A DNA stretch of 64,000 nucleotides from Bacteroidetes bacterium HLUCCA01 (GCA_001314545.1 LIHN01000001.1:402180-466179), one strand, 5' to 3'. Positions 9,679 through 19,620 are shown, numbered from the stretch's first letter. Numbers and translations: made by a program. Notes: generated from the sequence alone by a model not told the origin.

Positions 9679-10686
9679 TCATTTTTTGTAACGGGCCACA
9701 TACCATGCTACGGTAGCCTTCAGATCATTTTCAAAGGATTGGGTGTTATGCCAGCCTAACTCCTCCTCCAGTTTGGTCGCATCAATCGCATAGCGTAAAT
9801 CATGACCCGGACGATCAGTGACAAAAGAAATCAACCGTGCATAACCTCCATCCGGACCACCATCTACGGTTACATCTAGAATACTGCAGATTTTTCGAAC
9901 GAGGTCGATGTTGGTCCACTCATTTCGACCACCGACATTATAGGTTTCCCCCGCGCGACCATGATGAAACACCATATCCAGAGCCCTGCAATGATCGGCT
10001 ACATACAACCAGTCGCGAACGTTCTCACCCTTCCCATAAATCGGAATGGGGTTGTGCTGAAGCGCAGTTCGGATAACGGTAGGAATAAGTTTCTCATCAT
10101 GCTGATGCGGACCATAATTATTAGAGCAGTTTGTAGTGACCACATTCATGCCATAGGTATGATGGTAAGCACGTACCAACATATCACTGCTGGCCTTGCT
10201 GGCCGAATAGGGTGAGTTGGGCGCGTAGGGAGTTTCTTCTGTGAAAAGGCCGTCCGATCCGAGTGTGCCATAAACCTCATCGGTTGAGACATGGAGTAAA
10301 CGGGCTGTTTCAAGCATGCCCTCCTCCGACCAGTACAACCGTAGTTCCTCAAGCAGATTAAACGTTCCTACCACATTGGAAAAGATAAATGGCTCTGGTC
10401 CGCGGATTGAATTGTCAACGTGCGACTCAGCGGCCAGGTGAAATACACTGTCGGGTCTGAATGCGCGTATCAACTTTGCCAGTGACGCCCTATCTGTGAT
10501 ATCCGTTTTGGAAAACGTGTACCCAGATGATGATGAAACCTTGCTTAGATACCGTAGATCGGATGCGTAGGTTAATTTGTCTACATTCAGAATCTCGTAC
10601 TCCGGGTAGTTTTCAACCAGGTGCAATATCAGGTTTGAACCAATGAATCCGGCACCTCCGGTCACCATGACGCGTTTTTTATCCAT
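9679..10686 (-). CDS. rfbB: dTDP-glucose 4,6-dehydratase
   Basis: RfbB (RmlB) carries out the second step of dTDP-L-rhamnose synthesis, removing water from dTDP-glucose to give dTDP-4-keto-6-deoxyglucose. The N-terminal NAD-binding GGAGFIGSN motif, the STDEVYG active-site segment and the YSASK catalytic Tyr-Lys pair are all present, in an extended SDR fold of 335 residues. Its start overlaps the end of rfbC by 8 bases, so the two are translationally coupled. Product would feed O-antigen, capsule or other surface glycans. Confidence 0.95.
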   Translation of the reverse strand: MDKKRVMVTGGAGFIGSNLILHLVENYPEYEILNVDKLTYASDLRYLSKVSSSSGYTFSKTDITDRASLAKLIRAFRPDSVFHLAAESHVDNSIRGPEPFIFSNVVGTFNLLEELRLYWSEEGMLETARLLHVSTDEVYGTLGSDGLFTEETPYAPNSPYSASKASSDMLVRAYHHTYGMNVVTTNCSNNYGPHQHDEKLIPTVIRTALQHNPIPIYGKGENVRDWLYVADHCRALDMVFHHGRAGETYNVGGRNEWTNIDLVRKICSILDVTVDGGPDGGYARLISFVTDRPGHDLRYAIDATKLEEELGWHNTQSFENDLKATVAWYVARYKK

Positions 10687-11236
10687 GATATACGGGTAAA
10701 TCCTCGCTATTTACGTTTGATAGTTCGGGTAGTATTTGATCCTTTGGTGATAGTATGGGTTCGGTAGTACCCCAATCTATTTCAAGCTGTTTATCGGCCC
10801 AGGATATCCCTCGTTCACCGGAAGGATCATAGTAACGACTACATTTATACAGGAAATCGGCCGAGGGTGAAATAACATGAAATCCATGTGCAAATCCCTC
10901 CGGAATATACATAACCCTGCGGTTTTCTGAACTGAGCAGCATGGTAACATGCCGGCCGAACGTAGGAGAGCCTCTTCGGATGTCCACGGCAACATCCAGC
11001 ACTGAACCCTGCGTAACCATCACAAGTTTTGCCTGCGCATTCTGAATCTGATAGTGCAGACCTCGCAAAACCCCTTGAACCGACCTGGATAAATTATCCT
11101 GAACAAAGTCGTGGTTAATACCTACTTCACTCAGCCATTCATGACGGTAGGTCTCTAAAAAATAGCCCCGGTCATCGGTATAAATCCGGGGTTCTACTAC
11201 CAGGATCTCCGGTATATCTGTCTTAATTATTTGCAT
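10679..11236 (-). CDS. rfbC: dTDP-4-dehydrorhamnose 3,5-epimerase
   Basis: RfbC (RmlC) epimerises C3 and C5 of dTDP-4-keto-6-deoxyglucose, the third step to dTDP-rhamnose. The cupin motifs RGLHYQ, with the catalytic His, and PEGFAHGF are intact, and the 185-residue length is normal. It lies between rfbD and rfbB, overlapping rfbD by 14 bases and rfbB by 8 bases. The order of transcription is rfbD, rfbC, rfbB. Confidence 0.95.
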   Translation of the reverse strand: MQIIKTDIPEILVVEPRIYTDDRGYFLETYRHEWLSEVGINHDFVQDNLSRSVQGVLRGLHYQIQNAQAKLVMVTQGSVLDVAVDIRRGSPTFGRHVTMLLSSENRRVMYIPEGFAHGFHVISPSADFLYKCSRYYDPSGERGISWADKQLEIDWGTTEPILSPKDQILPELSNVNSEDLPVYHG

Positions 11237-12101
11237 GTTCCAGTTCAGTTAGTAACTCCCGGAGGTTGTCTTTCCAATTACCCATTTCACGTTTAGTGAC
11301 GGCAACCGTGCTGCGGCAGTCCAGCAGAGAAAAAGCCGGACGTCGGACTTTGGATGGAAATTGACTGGACGGTATGGGATTAACCCGGCAATCCACACCA
11401 GCCTGCAGGAACGTTTCCACGGCAAGGTCGTACCAGCTGATTATTCCGGCTGAAGCCACATGGAAAATGCCCTGCTGCTCAGCCCGAATGAGTGCCAGCG
11501 TCTGCTGAACTACCTGCCTGGTAAACGATGGTGAACCGATTTGATCATTGACAACGGAAAGCTCATCCCGCTCACGACCCAGTCTCAGCATGGTTTTCAC
11601 AAAGTTGTTCCCAAACCGTCCACAAAGCCACGATACCCGGATAATCATGTGCCGACAACCGGATTCCTGCAGGGCTGCTTCGCCCTCCCACTTCGTCTGA
11701 CCGTAAACACCCGCAGGAGATCCCGGATGCCCCGTAGGATAGCCCATGGGGAACGTATCTGCGTCTTCCTGGAGTCCCGGAAAAACGTAATCTGTGGAAA
11801 AATGTACCAGAAGAATGTTTTTCTCTTTGCATATAGCCGACATGTGAGCAACAGCCGCGGCGTTAATCAACCTGCTGCGTTCAGGTTCATCCTCAGCCTG
11901 ATCTACTTTCGTGTAGGCAGCACAGTTAATTATGACATCCGGTAACACTTCCTCAATGACTCTCCGTAATAACGCTGAGTCCGTGATATCCAGCTCTTTA
12001 CTGCTGAAAGCATGAACTGCAGCACCGTTATTACCTAAAGTAAGGGCAAACTCCTGCCCCAGCTGTCCGCCGGCGCCTGTTATAAGGTATCTGTGAGACA
12101 T
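11223..12101 (-). CDS. rfbD: dTDP-4-dehydrorhamnose reductase
   Basis: RfbD (RmlD) reduces the 4-keto group to give dTDP-L-rhamnose, using NAD(P)H. The Rossmann motif GAGGQLGQ and the YGQTKWEGE segment with catalytic Tyr and Lys are visible; STDYVF precedes it as expected. I take the ATG at 12101 (292 residues); a longer reading from 12128 would need GTG and would add nine residues before the Rossmann strand, which is atypical. It is the first gene of the rhamnose operon, divergent from murB across about 190 bases. The thymidylyltransferase gene rfbA is not in the operon. Confidence 0.93.
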   Translation of the reverse strand: MSHRYLITGAGGQLGQEFALTLGNNGAAVHAFSSKELDITDSALLRRVIEEVLPDVIINCAAYTKVDQAEDEPERSRLINAAAVAHMSAICKEKNILLVHFSTDYVFPGLQEDADTFPMGYPTGHPGSPAGVYGQTKWEGEAALQESGCRHMIIRVSWLCGRFGNNFVKTMLRLGRERDELSVVNDQIGSPSFTRQVVQQTLALIRAEQQGIFHVASAGIISWYDLAVETFLQAGVDCRVNPIPSSQFPSKVRRPAFSLLDCRSTVAVTKREMGNWKDNLRELLTELEHANN

Positions 12102-12290
12102 AGTATAGCAACGTAGGACCGATAGCACACTACCGGCGTTAGCAGGTTCAAAAGTGGCTTCATAATATCAACTTAATCCCCCAATTGAAACATATTTTCG
12201 ATGGTCGGATGACACTTCTATTATATATTCGGTAGTTTAGCCACCATACCACGCCATCGCCTGCAATCGACTCGCTAACCGTTCTGTTTC

Positions 12291-13316
12291 ATGCCTGAAG
12301 TTCAACATCAAATCAGTCTCCGTTCGTATCACACCTTCCACACACAGGTAGTCGCACAGACTTTTTGCGAGGTATACACCATTCAAGATATTCTTGAGCT
12401 GGCTGATTATCCCGGGTACGGCGGTCAACCCTGGCATATACTTGGTGGTGGAAGCAATGTCTTGTTTACCCAAAATCCGCCCAGACCCGTCGTGAAAGTA
12501 TCCCTGCCGGGCATTCAGATTGTACGCAGGCAGGGCAACATCAGCTGGGTTCGCGCCGGGGCGGGCGTTGGCTGGCACGAGCTGGTAGCATGGAGTCTGG
12601 AAAACAATCTGGCAGGACTGGAGAACCTGAGTCTGATTCCCGGTCTATGCGGAGCTGCTCCCATGCAGAATATCGGCGCCTACGGCGTTGAGCTGGAACA
12701 AGTTTTTGACGAGCTTGAAGCGATAGAACTTGCCACCGGCACAATTCGGATTTTTCGGCATGATGAATGCGATTTCGGATATCGAAAAAGTATTTTCAAA
12801 AATGAACTTCGCGACCGTTACCTGATTACCTCCATAACCCTGAAACTCCACGATGCTGCAAGCGCACCGCTGAACCTGGGATATGGTGATATCCGCACCG
12901 TCCTGGCCGACCGAAACATACAAACCCCCACCCCACGCGATGTGTCGGAGGCTGTAATATTCATCCGAAAAAGCAAACTGCCGGACCCGGCCCTGCTTGG
13001 TAACGCAGGGAGCTTCTTTAAAAATCCGGAAGTACCAGTACCGGGCTTCGATAAACTGAAAGCTTCCTATCCGGCTATTCCCGGGTATCCGTTGGATAAC
13101 GGCATGGTTAAAGTTCCTGCCGGCTGGCTGATTGACAACCTCGGACTCAAAGGTTTTCGGGCAGGCGATGCCGGCATTCACGACCGACAGGCCCTGGTTC
13201 TGGTGAATTACGGTAGTGCCTCCGGAACCGATATTCTGGATGTTGCCCGAATGGTTCAAAGGCGCGTAGAGCAGACCTACGGCATTGAACTCGAAGCCGA
13301 GGTGAATATCATCTGA
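12291..13316 (+). CDS. murB: UDP-N-acetylmuramate dehydrogenase
   Basis: MurB reduces UDP-GlcNAc-enolpyruvate to UDP-MurNAc with NADPH through bound FAD, the second committed step of peptidoglycan precursor synthesis. The FAD-binding motif LGGGSNVL, the FGYRKSIFK segment, the GNAGSFFKNPEV motif with the proton-donating Ser, and a C-terminal LEAEVNII with the conserved Glu are present. The GSFFKNP and FGYRKS forms fit the E. coli-like type I MurB. At 341 residues it is of normal length. It is followed by a strong hairpin terminator. Confidence 0.95.
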   Translation: MPEVQHQISLRSYHTFHTQVVAQTFCEVYTIQDILELADYPGYGGQPWHILGGGSNVLFTQNPPRPVVKVSLPGIQIVRRQGNISWVRAGAGVGWHELVAWSLENNLAGLENLSLIPGLCGAAPMQNIGAYGVELEQVFDELEAIELATGTIRIFRHDECDFGYRKSIFKNELRDRYLITSITLKLHDAASAPLNLGYGDIRTVLADRNIQTPTPRDVSEAVIFIRKSKLPDPALLGNAGSFFKNPEVPVPGFDKLKASYPAIPGYPLDNGMVKVPAGWLIDNLGLKGFRAGDAGIHDRQALVLVNYGSASGTDILDVARMVQRRVEQTYGIELEAEVNII

Positions 13317-13350
13317 TAACAGGCCCGTGCCTCATATACTGCGTAAATAA

Positions 13351-13377
13351 AAAGGCCCGCAAAACAGGCCTTTTTTT
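13351..13377 (+). terminator. Bidirectional hairpin terminator after murB
   Basis: The stem AAAGGCC (13351-13357) pairs with GGCCTTT (13367-13373) around a 9-base loop, followed by a run of T. The reverse strand also shows a T-run after the stem. It separates converging murB and the PDH E2 gene. Confidence 0.7.
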
Positions 13378-13402
13378 ACAGGTACTATAAAACGATTTAC
13401 CG

Positions 13403-14704
13403 TCAGTAAACCAGCATGGTTGTCGGGTTTTCCAGAAACTTACGAACCGTATTCAGGAATTCGGCGCAGGTAGCTCCGTCAACGACGCGGTGATCGCTGG
13501 ATAAGGTTACCTTCATACGCTTGCCGGGAACCACCTGGCCGTTTACTACAACAGGTACGTCACGGATGGCGCCAACCGCCATAATGGCTGCATTAGGCGG
13601 ATTAATAATGGCGGTAAACTCCTCAATACCGTACATGCCGAGATTGGAGATGGTAAACGTACTGCCTTCCCAGTCCTCAGGCTGTAGTTTTTTATCGCGG
13701 GCTTTGCCTGCAAGTTCCTTCGTTTCAGCGGAAATCTGGGCTAAACCCTTCACATCGGCGTTGCGGATTACCGGTGTCACCAGTCCGTCATCAATGGCTA
13801 CGGCAACTGCAACATGTACCCCGCCGTGCTGACGAATCACATCCCCCAGCCATGAACTATTCATTTTGGGGTGCAAACGCAACGCTTTGGCACAAGCCTT
13901 CACCACCAGGTCGTTAAACGAAATTTTAACGTCACCACCGGCATTCATCGCCGTTCGGGCTTCTATGGCCCGTTTCATATCGATGTCGATGGTTTCATAA
14001 AAGTGTGGATTGGTGAATTTACTTTCTGCCAGACGCTTGGCAATGGTTTTGCGCATCTGAGAAATCTTAAATTCCTGATCCTCGGCAGTAATTTCGTAAA
14101 CCGGAGCTGAGGGCGCAGACTTGGATGCAGGTGCGGCGGAAGCAGCTTCAGGCTCAAAATGCTCGACATCCTTTTTGACAATGCGTCCGTTCGGACCGCT
14201 ACCTTTGACCTGGCTGAGTTGAATACCCTGCTCTTCGGCCATTTTACGGGCCAAAGGAGAGGCTTTCAGCCTGCCGTCTTCTTCTGATGGAGCGGCTTCA
14301 TCTTTAGATTCTTTTTTGGACTCAATTTCGCCGAACAGCGGGTCAAAGTCTGCTTCATTTTCTTTTGATTCGGATTTCTCCGCAGATTCAGCGGCAGGTT
14401 TCTCTTTAGAATCCTTGGGAGCGGAACCGCCTTCTTCGCCATCAAGCAAACCGCTGATGTCTTCACCCTTCTCACCGAGGATGACCATTTTACCTCCTAA
14501 AGGCACAGCCTCACCCTCTTTGGCCAGAATTTTGAGTACCACACCATCATCGAACGCCTCTACGTCCATGGTGGCCTTATCGGTTTCAACTTCAGCAATG
14601 ATGTCGCCGGACTTAACCGCGTCACCCTCTTTGATATTCCATTTGGAGATAACGCCCTCCTCCATGGTGTCACTGAGCTTGGGCATGTCAATAATAATAG
14701 CCAT
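13403..14704 (-). CDS. pdhC: Pyruvate dehydrogenase E2, dihydrolipoamide acetyltransferase
   Basis: E2 is the core of the pyruvate dehydrogenase complex and transfers acetyl groups from lipoyl-lysine to CoA. Domains in order: a single lipoyl domain (residues 1-80) with ETDKATMDVE, where the Lys is lipoylated; an acidic, Lys/Glu/Ser-rich linker (to about 140); a peripheral subunit-binding domain (ASPLARKMAEEQG to about 185); an Ala/Pro linker; and the catalytic domain with the DHRVVDGA motif at the end. It has one lipoyl domain, fewer than E. coli AceF. It is the last gene after E1 alpha and E1 beta. E3 (lpd) is not in this window. Confidence 0.94.
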   Translation of the reverse strand: MAIIIDMPKLSDTMEEGVISKWNIKEGDAVKSGDIIAEVETDKATMDVEAFDDGVVLKILAKEGEAVPLGGKMVILGEKGEDISGLLDGEEGGSAPKDSKEKPAAESAEKSESKENEADFDPLFGEIESKKESKDEAAPSEEDGRLKASPLARKMAEEQGIQLSQVKGSGPNGRIVKKDVEHFEPEAASAAPASKSAPSAPVYEITAEDQEFKISQMRKTIAKRLAESKFTNPHFYETIDIDMKRAIEARTAMNAGGDVKISFNDLVVKACAKALRLHPKMNSSWLGDVIRQHGGVHVAVAVAIDDGLVTPVIRNADVKGLAQISAETKELAGKARDKKLQPEDWEGSTFTISNLGMYGIEEFTAIINPPNAAIMAVGAIRDVPVVVNGQVVPGKRMKVTLSSDHRVVDGATCAEFLNTVRKFLENPTTMLVY

Positions 14705-14733
14705 AGCGAATCGGATTGAATTAGAAAATATGA

Positions 14734-15714
14734 TTAATGGGTGTAGGTAACTGCCTTCACTGCAGCAATAACCTGTTTGGCATCCGGGAACCAGATATCA
14801 TACAGGTTCCGGGCAAAAGGAGCAGGTACATCCGGTAACGTAACACGTTGAACGGGAGCATCCAAATAATCAAAGGCCTCCCGTTGAATAAGGAAGCCAA
14901 CCTCTGCAGCAACGCCTCCGAAAGGATGTGATTCATCGAGAAGAACAACACGGTTGGTTTTCTTGACCGACTCAACCACCAGATTGATATCAAATGGTTT
15001 GATGGTGCGGGGATCGATTATTTCACATTCGATGCCATCCTTGGCAAGCTGATCGGCCGCCTGACGGGCCACATGCAGCATTTTGCCATGCGCAACCAGG
15101 GTAACATCACTGCCTTCCCGCTTAATTTTGCCCTCTCCGATGGGGATCAGATATTCCTCTTCGGGAACCTCACCTTTCAGGCCGTACATCTGCTCAGACT
15201 CCAGAAAAATGATGGGATTTCCATCACGAATGGCGCTTTTCAGCAGGCCTTTGGCGTCATAGGGCTCCGATGCGTAGATGACCTTCAGGCCCGGGAAATA
15301 CGAAAAGAAGCTCTCAAAGGCAACCGAGTGCGTTGCCCCCAGCTGTCCGGCCGCCGCGTTCGGTCCACGAAAGATAACCGGCATTTGTACTTGTCCGCCG
15401 CTCATGTAACGAATCTTTGCAGCGTTATTCAAAATCTGGTCTACGCCTACCATCGAAAAGTTGAAAGTCATGAATTCAACGATGGGAATCAGACCGTTCA
15501 TGGCTGCACCAACACCGATTCCGGCAAAACCAAGCTCTGAAATGGGAGTGTCAATAATACGCTTTGGACCAAACTCGGCGAGCATACCCTGACTGACCTT
15601 GTACGCGCCGTCATATTCAGCCACTTCTTCACCCATCAGAAATACGCGGTCATTGCGGCGCATCTCCTCCTGCATGGCTTCACGAATGGCTTCACGAAAT
15701 TGTAACTGAGGCAT
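14734..15714 (-). CDS. pdhB: Pyruvate dehydrogenase E1 component, beta subunit
   Basis: This 326-residue protein is the beta chain of the heterotetrameric, thiamine diphosphate-dependent E1. It carries the conserved MGEEVAEYDGAYKVSQG start region, the segment RIIDTPISELGFAGIGVGAAMNG, and the C-terminal transketolase domain with DPRTIKPFD. It is placed 15 bases after pdhA and 29 bases before pdhC, so the three genes form one operon. The alpha/beta E1 type differs from the single-chain AceE of E. coli. Confidence 0.95.
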   Translation of the reverse strand: MPQLQFREAIREAMQEEMRRNDRVFLMGEEVAEYDGAYKVSQGMLAEFGPKRIIDTPISELGFAGIGVGAAMNGLIPIVEFMTFNFSMVGVDQILNNAAKIRYMSGGQVQMPVIFRGPNAAAGQLGATHSVAFESFFSYFPGLKVIYASEPYDAKGLLKSAIRDGNPIIFLESEQMYGLKGEVPEEEYLIPIGEGKIKREGSDVTLVAHGKMLHVARQAADQLAKDGIECEIIDPRTIKPFDINLVVESVKKTNRVVLLDESHPFGGVAAEVGFLIQREAFDYLDAPVQRVTLPDVPAPFARNLYDIWFPDAKQVIAAVKAVTYTH

Positions 15715-15729
15715 TTCGAAATCTCCTGC

Positions 15730-16824
15730 TTAATCTAAAAATGTAGTTTTCTTGTGATCATGGATAAGCTGTTCACCCGTAAAAATATGGTCGTACAGGC
15801 TGTCTGGATCCGGGAAGTCGCTGTTTTCCGCAAACTCAATGGCTTCCAGCACTTCTTCGTTGACTTCATCCATGATGGATTCGATTTCATCCTCTTTGAG
15901 AATTTTTTTGTCAACCATGTAGGTTTTTAACCGCTCGATAGGATCAATCTGTTTGAACTCGTCGAGTTCTTCTTTGGTGCGATAATTACCCGGATCACTC
16001 ATGGAGTGCCCCTTGTACCGATAGGTTCTGATTTCAAGGAAGTACGGAATAGAATTTTCGCGCACATCCCTGGACACTTCCTGCAGCTTGTCAATCATAC
16101 TGAGCAGATCCATGCCGTTGACCACATCGTATTTCATGTCGTAGGCCAGTGCCCGTTTGTAGATTTCAGTAGCCGTATGCCGCTGCACGGCGGTCCCCAT
16201 AGAGTATCCGTTGTTCTCTACCACAAAAATGGCGGGAAGCTTCCAGAGCTGAGCCAGGTTGAATGCCTCATGGAGTGCTCCCTGGTCGACCGCACCGTCA
16301 CCGAAAAAGCTGATGGAAATGCGGTCATTTTTAAGGTACTTATTGGCGAAAGCCAGTCCGGCTCCTACCGGGATGTGAGCTCCAACAATGCCATGACCAC
16401 CCCAGAAATGCTGCTCAGCATTGAAAAAGTGCATGGATCCGCCTTTGCCTTTACTGCATCCGGTTCCTTTTCCGAAGAGTTCGGCCATCCCGGCCCTGGC
16501 GCTGATTCCCCGAACCAGACCAAATCCATGGTCGCGATAAGCCGTAATAATATCATCCTCGGGCTTCAGTACAAAGTTGGTAGCGCTGGAGATAGCTTCC
16601 TGGCCAATGTACAGGTGAAGAAATCCACCGAACTTTCCTTTCTGATACATCTGAGCGGCGCGTTCTTCAAAACGGCGCTGCAAATACATTTCCCTGAACA
16701 AAGCAATAATATCGTCGTTGCTCAAACCGAGCTTTTTGTGATCTTTCTTGGTAGCCGGTGGCAAGGTGGTACTTTTGTACACAAATCCGGTCGGCGTGAA
16801 AGACGTTTCAGCAGTTTTTGTCAT
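15730..16824 (-). CDS. pdhA: Pyruvate dehydrogenase E1 component, alpha subunit
   Basis: The alpha chain of E1 decarboxylates pyruvate with thiamine diphosphate and passes the hydroxyethyl group to lipoyl-E2. The ThDP motif is visible as GDGAVDQGALHEA ending in ENNGYSMGT, and the loop YRYKGHSMSDPGNYR corresponds to the region that is phosphorylated in eukaryotic homologues. I use the ATG at 16824 (364 residues); the open frame continues upstream to a TTG at 16956, but those extra 44 residues do not resemble the family. It starts about 140 bases after the alaS stop, so readthrough from alaS is possible. Confidence 0.93.
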   Translation of the reverse strand: MTKTAETSFTPTGFVYKSTTLPPATKKDHKKLGLSNDDIIALFREMYLQRRFEERAAQMYQKGKFGGFLHLYIGQEAISSATNFVLKPEDDIITAYRDHGFGLVRGISARAGMAELFGKGTGCSKGKGGSMHFFNAEQHFWGGHGIVGAHIPVGAGLAFANKYLKNDRISISFFGDGAVDQGALHEAFNLAQLWKLPAIFVVENNGYSMGTAVQRHTATEIYKRALAYDMKYDVVNGMDLLSMIDKLQEVSRDVRENSIPYFLEIRTYRYKGHSMSDPGNYRTKEELDEFKQIDPIERLKTYMVDKKILKEDEIESIMDEVNEEVLEAIEFAENSDFPDPDSLYDHIFTGEQLIHDHKKTTFLD

Positions 16825-16965
16825 AATAACGTTATGGTAAATCGTGTGGCACGCAATGGCAAACGTGCATGATTGGATATAGCAAAACGGGTAATTCCCG
16901 GGGAACGTTCTAAGCTTGATAATATACCGTTTTTTTAGGTACCTATCAGTCGACAAGACAGGGTT

Positions 16966-19620
16966 TTACAACAGTCCTGCCACGGCATCGAGGGCTTCCG
17001 GAAGTTTTTCAGGGTAACGTCCGCCGGCCGTAGCCAGCCCCGGCTGCCCTCCACCTCCTCCGCCTACCAGCCTGGCTACGTTGCCCACCAGTTGGCCGGC
17101 TTTGAGTTTTCCCGAAGCAATCAGGTCGTCTGTAACGGTAGCCGCCAGGTAGACTTTGCCCGCCTCATCATCGCGTGAACCAAGTACTGCTACCGTTTTC
17201 TCAGGACGTCTTCGCAGCAGTTCATACCCCATCTGCTTTAGCAGGTCGGCACCGGCACCCTGAACCTCTCCGGTTATCAGTATTACACCGTCTTCCAGAG
17301 TCTTTCCGCCCCGAATCAGCTCGTCAATGACGCCCATAGCCTGCCGGGTGCGGAGTTTTTCGAGCTCTTTTTCCAGGTGTTTCTTATCGGCAATAAGCTG
17401 CTCTACAGCGGTTACGTGATCTTTGCCGGATCCCAGCAAACCAGTAAGCATTTGCGCGGTTTGCTTCTGCTCACGAAGCAGACGGTCTGCCTGCAGGCCA
17501 ACTACCGCTTCCACCCTTCTCACCCCCGATGCCGCCGAGGACTCACTGAGAAAACGGAAATACCCGATTTCACCAGTTGAGGCAACATGTGTACCCCCGC
17601 AGAGCTCAATGGAATAGGACGGATCGATGGTGACAACACGCACAAGCTCACCATATTTTTCACCGAACAGCATCATCGCACCCATTTCACGGGCCTGATC
17701 AATGGGTACCTCGTTTTGAATCTGAACCGGAATATTCTGTTGAATCCGCTCATTAATTTCGGCTTCCACGGCTTCCAGAACTTCAGCAGATACCGCTTCA
17801 TAGTGCGAAAAGTCAAACCGAAGTCGATCCGGCTCCACGAGGGAGCCTTTCTGGGCTACATGATTGCCCAGATGTTTGCGCAAAGCGGCATGCATAAGGT
17901 GCGTGGCTGAATGATGCTTCTGCGTTTCCGTGCGATGCAGGCGGTCTACCCGGGCTACCCACACGCCCGTGAGGTCTTCAGGAAGCTGGTCGGTCACGTG
18001 ATAAAAACGACCCTGATTTTTCTTCACGTCCAGAATTGAAATCAGGGTATCGCCTCGCTGTAATACCCCCTTATCGCCTACCTGGCCGCCGCTCTCAGCA
18101 TAAAACGGGGTTACATCCAGCAGCAGATAATACCACTCGCCCTCTTTGCGAACCGATCTGATGACCGACTCGGTTTCCATCGAGGTGTAACCCACAAAAT
18201 GAGAGTCTTCCCCCTCATTGATAACCGTCCACGCTTCACGTGTACCCATGTCTACCGTAAATTTACCGGCAGCACGAGCGCGGTCCTTCTGCTCTTTCAT
18301 GCGCCCGTCGAATCCGGATAAATCCACGCTGACACCTTTTTCTCTGGCCATAAGTGCAGTCAGGTCGATGGGAAATCCATAGGTATCATGCAGCTTGAAG
18401 GCGTCCTCGCCAGACAATACATTTCCGCCGCCAATCATAGACTCAAAAAGCTGGATTCCCTGTCCAAGGGTGCGCAGAAACGCTTCTTCCTCGGCGCGTA
18501 TGATATTGATTACGAATTCCTGCTGCTGACTAAGTTCCGGGAACACCAAATGAAAGCGTTGAGCAAGTCCATCAACCAGTTTGTACATGAACGGCTGCTT
18601 GAGATCGAGTTTATCCCAGCCATAACGTACCGCACGACGCAGAATACGCCGGATCACGTAGCCTCGACCGTCATTGGAGGGGGATGCCCCGTCAGCAATG
18701 GAGAAGCTCACTGCACGGATATGATCGGCAATTACCCGCATGGCAATGTCGCTGTTGACATTGCTGCCATAGGGTATACCGGCAAGTGCGCTGATCTGTG
18801 CAATGATGGGCGTAAAAACATCGGAGTCGTAATTGGAAGTCTTGCCCTGGATGACCGCACAGATGCGTTCGAAGCCCATTCCGGTATCTACATGTTTTGC
18901 AGGCAGACTGACCAGTTTGCCGGAAGACTCACGGTTGAACTGGATGAAAACCAGATTCCAGATCTCCATTACCCTTGGATCGTCGGCGTTAACCAGCTCG
19001 GCTCCGTTGACAGCCGCGCGTTCTTCATCGCTGCGCAGGTCAATATGAATTTCCGAACACGGTCCGCACGGGCCGGTTTCTCCCATCTCCCAGAAGTTAT
19101 CCTTTTTACCGAATTTCAGAATATTTGATGGGTTTATGCTGGTTTTGGATTTCCATAAAGCAACGGCTTCTTCATCGGGTGGCAGACCGTCTTCTTGATC
19201 ACCACCAAATACAGTTGCGTACAATCGGTCCGGGTCCAGTCCCCATCGGTCAACCAGAAGTTCCCAGGCCCACTCAATGGCTTCTTCCTTGAAATAATCA
19301 CCGAACGACCAGTTACCCAGCATTTCAAAGAGCGTGTGATGGTAGGTGTCATGCCCGACTTCCTCTAAATCATTGTGCTTACCGCTGACACGGATACACT
19401 TCTGGGTATTGGCGGCGCGCTGCCAGATACTGCCCTCACTGGCATAACCGGGCTCTTCTCCCAAAAAAATGGGTTTGAACTGGTTCATACCTGCATTGGT
19501 AAACAGTAAGGTTGGGTCTTCTGCAGGAACCACAGGGGCACTGGGGGTGATGGCATGCTTCTTCTCACGGAAAAAATCCAGAAATTCCTGACGTATCTGG
19601 TCGGAAGTTTTAGTAGACAT
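16966..19620 (-). CDS. alaS: Alanyl-tRNA synthetase
   Basis: AlaRS charges tRNA-Ala and edits mis-acylated Ser and Gly. Its 884 residues hold, in order, the class II catalytic domain (starting QIRQEFLDFFREK, with the FTNAGMNQFKPIFLG motif), a tRNA recognition region, the editing domain with zinc-binding HHSATHLMH and CGGTHV motifs, a coiled coil near 700-780, and the C-Ala domain ending with the glycine stretch GGGGGGQPGLA. All editing residues are present. It is preceded by a divergent gap of about 190 bases to the rimB-like gene. Confidence 0.97.
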   Translation of the reverse strand: MSTKTSDQIRQEFLDFFREKKHAITPSAPVVPAEDPTLLFTNAGMNQFKPIFLGEEPGYASEGSIWQRAANTQKCIRVSGKHNDLEEVGHDTYHHTLFEMLGNWSFGDYFKEEAIEWAWELLVDRWGLDPDRLYATVFGGDQEDGLPPDEEAVALWKSKTSINPSNILKFGKKDNFWEMGETGPCGPCSEIHIDLRSDEERAAVNGAELVNADDPRVMEIWNLVFIQFNRESSGKLVSLPAKHVDTGMGFERICAVIQGKTSNYDSDVFTPIIAQISALAGIPYGSNVNSDIAMRVIADHIRAVSFSIADGASPSNDGRGYVIRRILRRAVRYGWDKLDLKQPFMYKLVDGLAQRFHLVFPELSQQQEFVINIIRAEEEAFLRTLGQGIQLFESMIGGGNVLSGEDAFKLHDTYGFPIDLTALMAREKGVSVDLSGFDGRMKEQKDRARAAGKFTVDMGTREAWTVINEGEDSHFVGYTSMETESVIRSVRKEGEWYYLLLDVTPFYAESGGQVGDKGVLQRGDTLISILDVKKNQGRFYHVTDQLPEDLTGVWVARVDRLHRTETQKHHSATHLMHAALRKHLGNHVAQKGSLVEPDRLRFDFSHYEAVSAEVLEAVEAEINERIQQNIPVQIQNEVPIDQAREMGAMMLFGEKYGELVRVVTIDPSYSIELCGGTHVASTGEIGYFRFLSESSAASGVRRVEAVVGLQADRLLREQKQTAQMLTGLLGSGKDHVTAVEQLIADKKHLEKELEKLRTRQAMGVIDELIRGGKTLEDGVILITGEVQGAGADLLKQMGYELLRRRPEKTVAVLGSRDDEAGKVYLAATVTDDLIASGKLKAGQLVGNVARLVGGGGGGQPGLATAGGRYPEKLPEALDAVAGLL

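Noticed and set aside
16006-16872. 288-codon open frame antisense to pdhA
   Set aside because: pdhA is fully supported by ThDP motifs; the antisense reading has no domain and is a by-product of codon use.
18388-19128. 246-codon open frame antisense to alaS
   Set aside because: alaS has all its domains here; the antisense frame lacks any recognisable motif.
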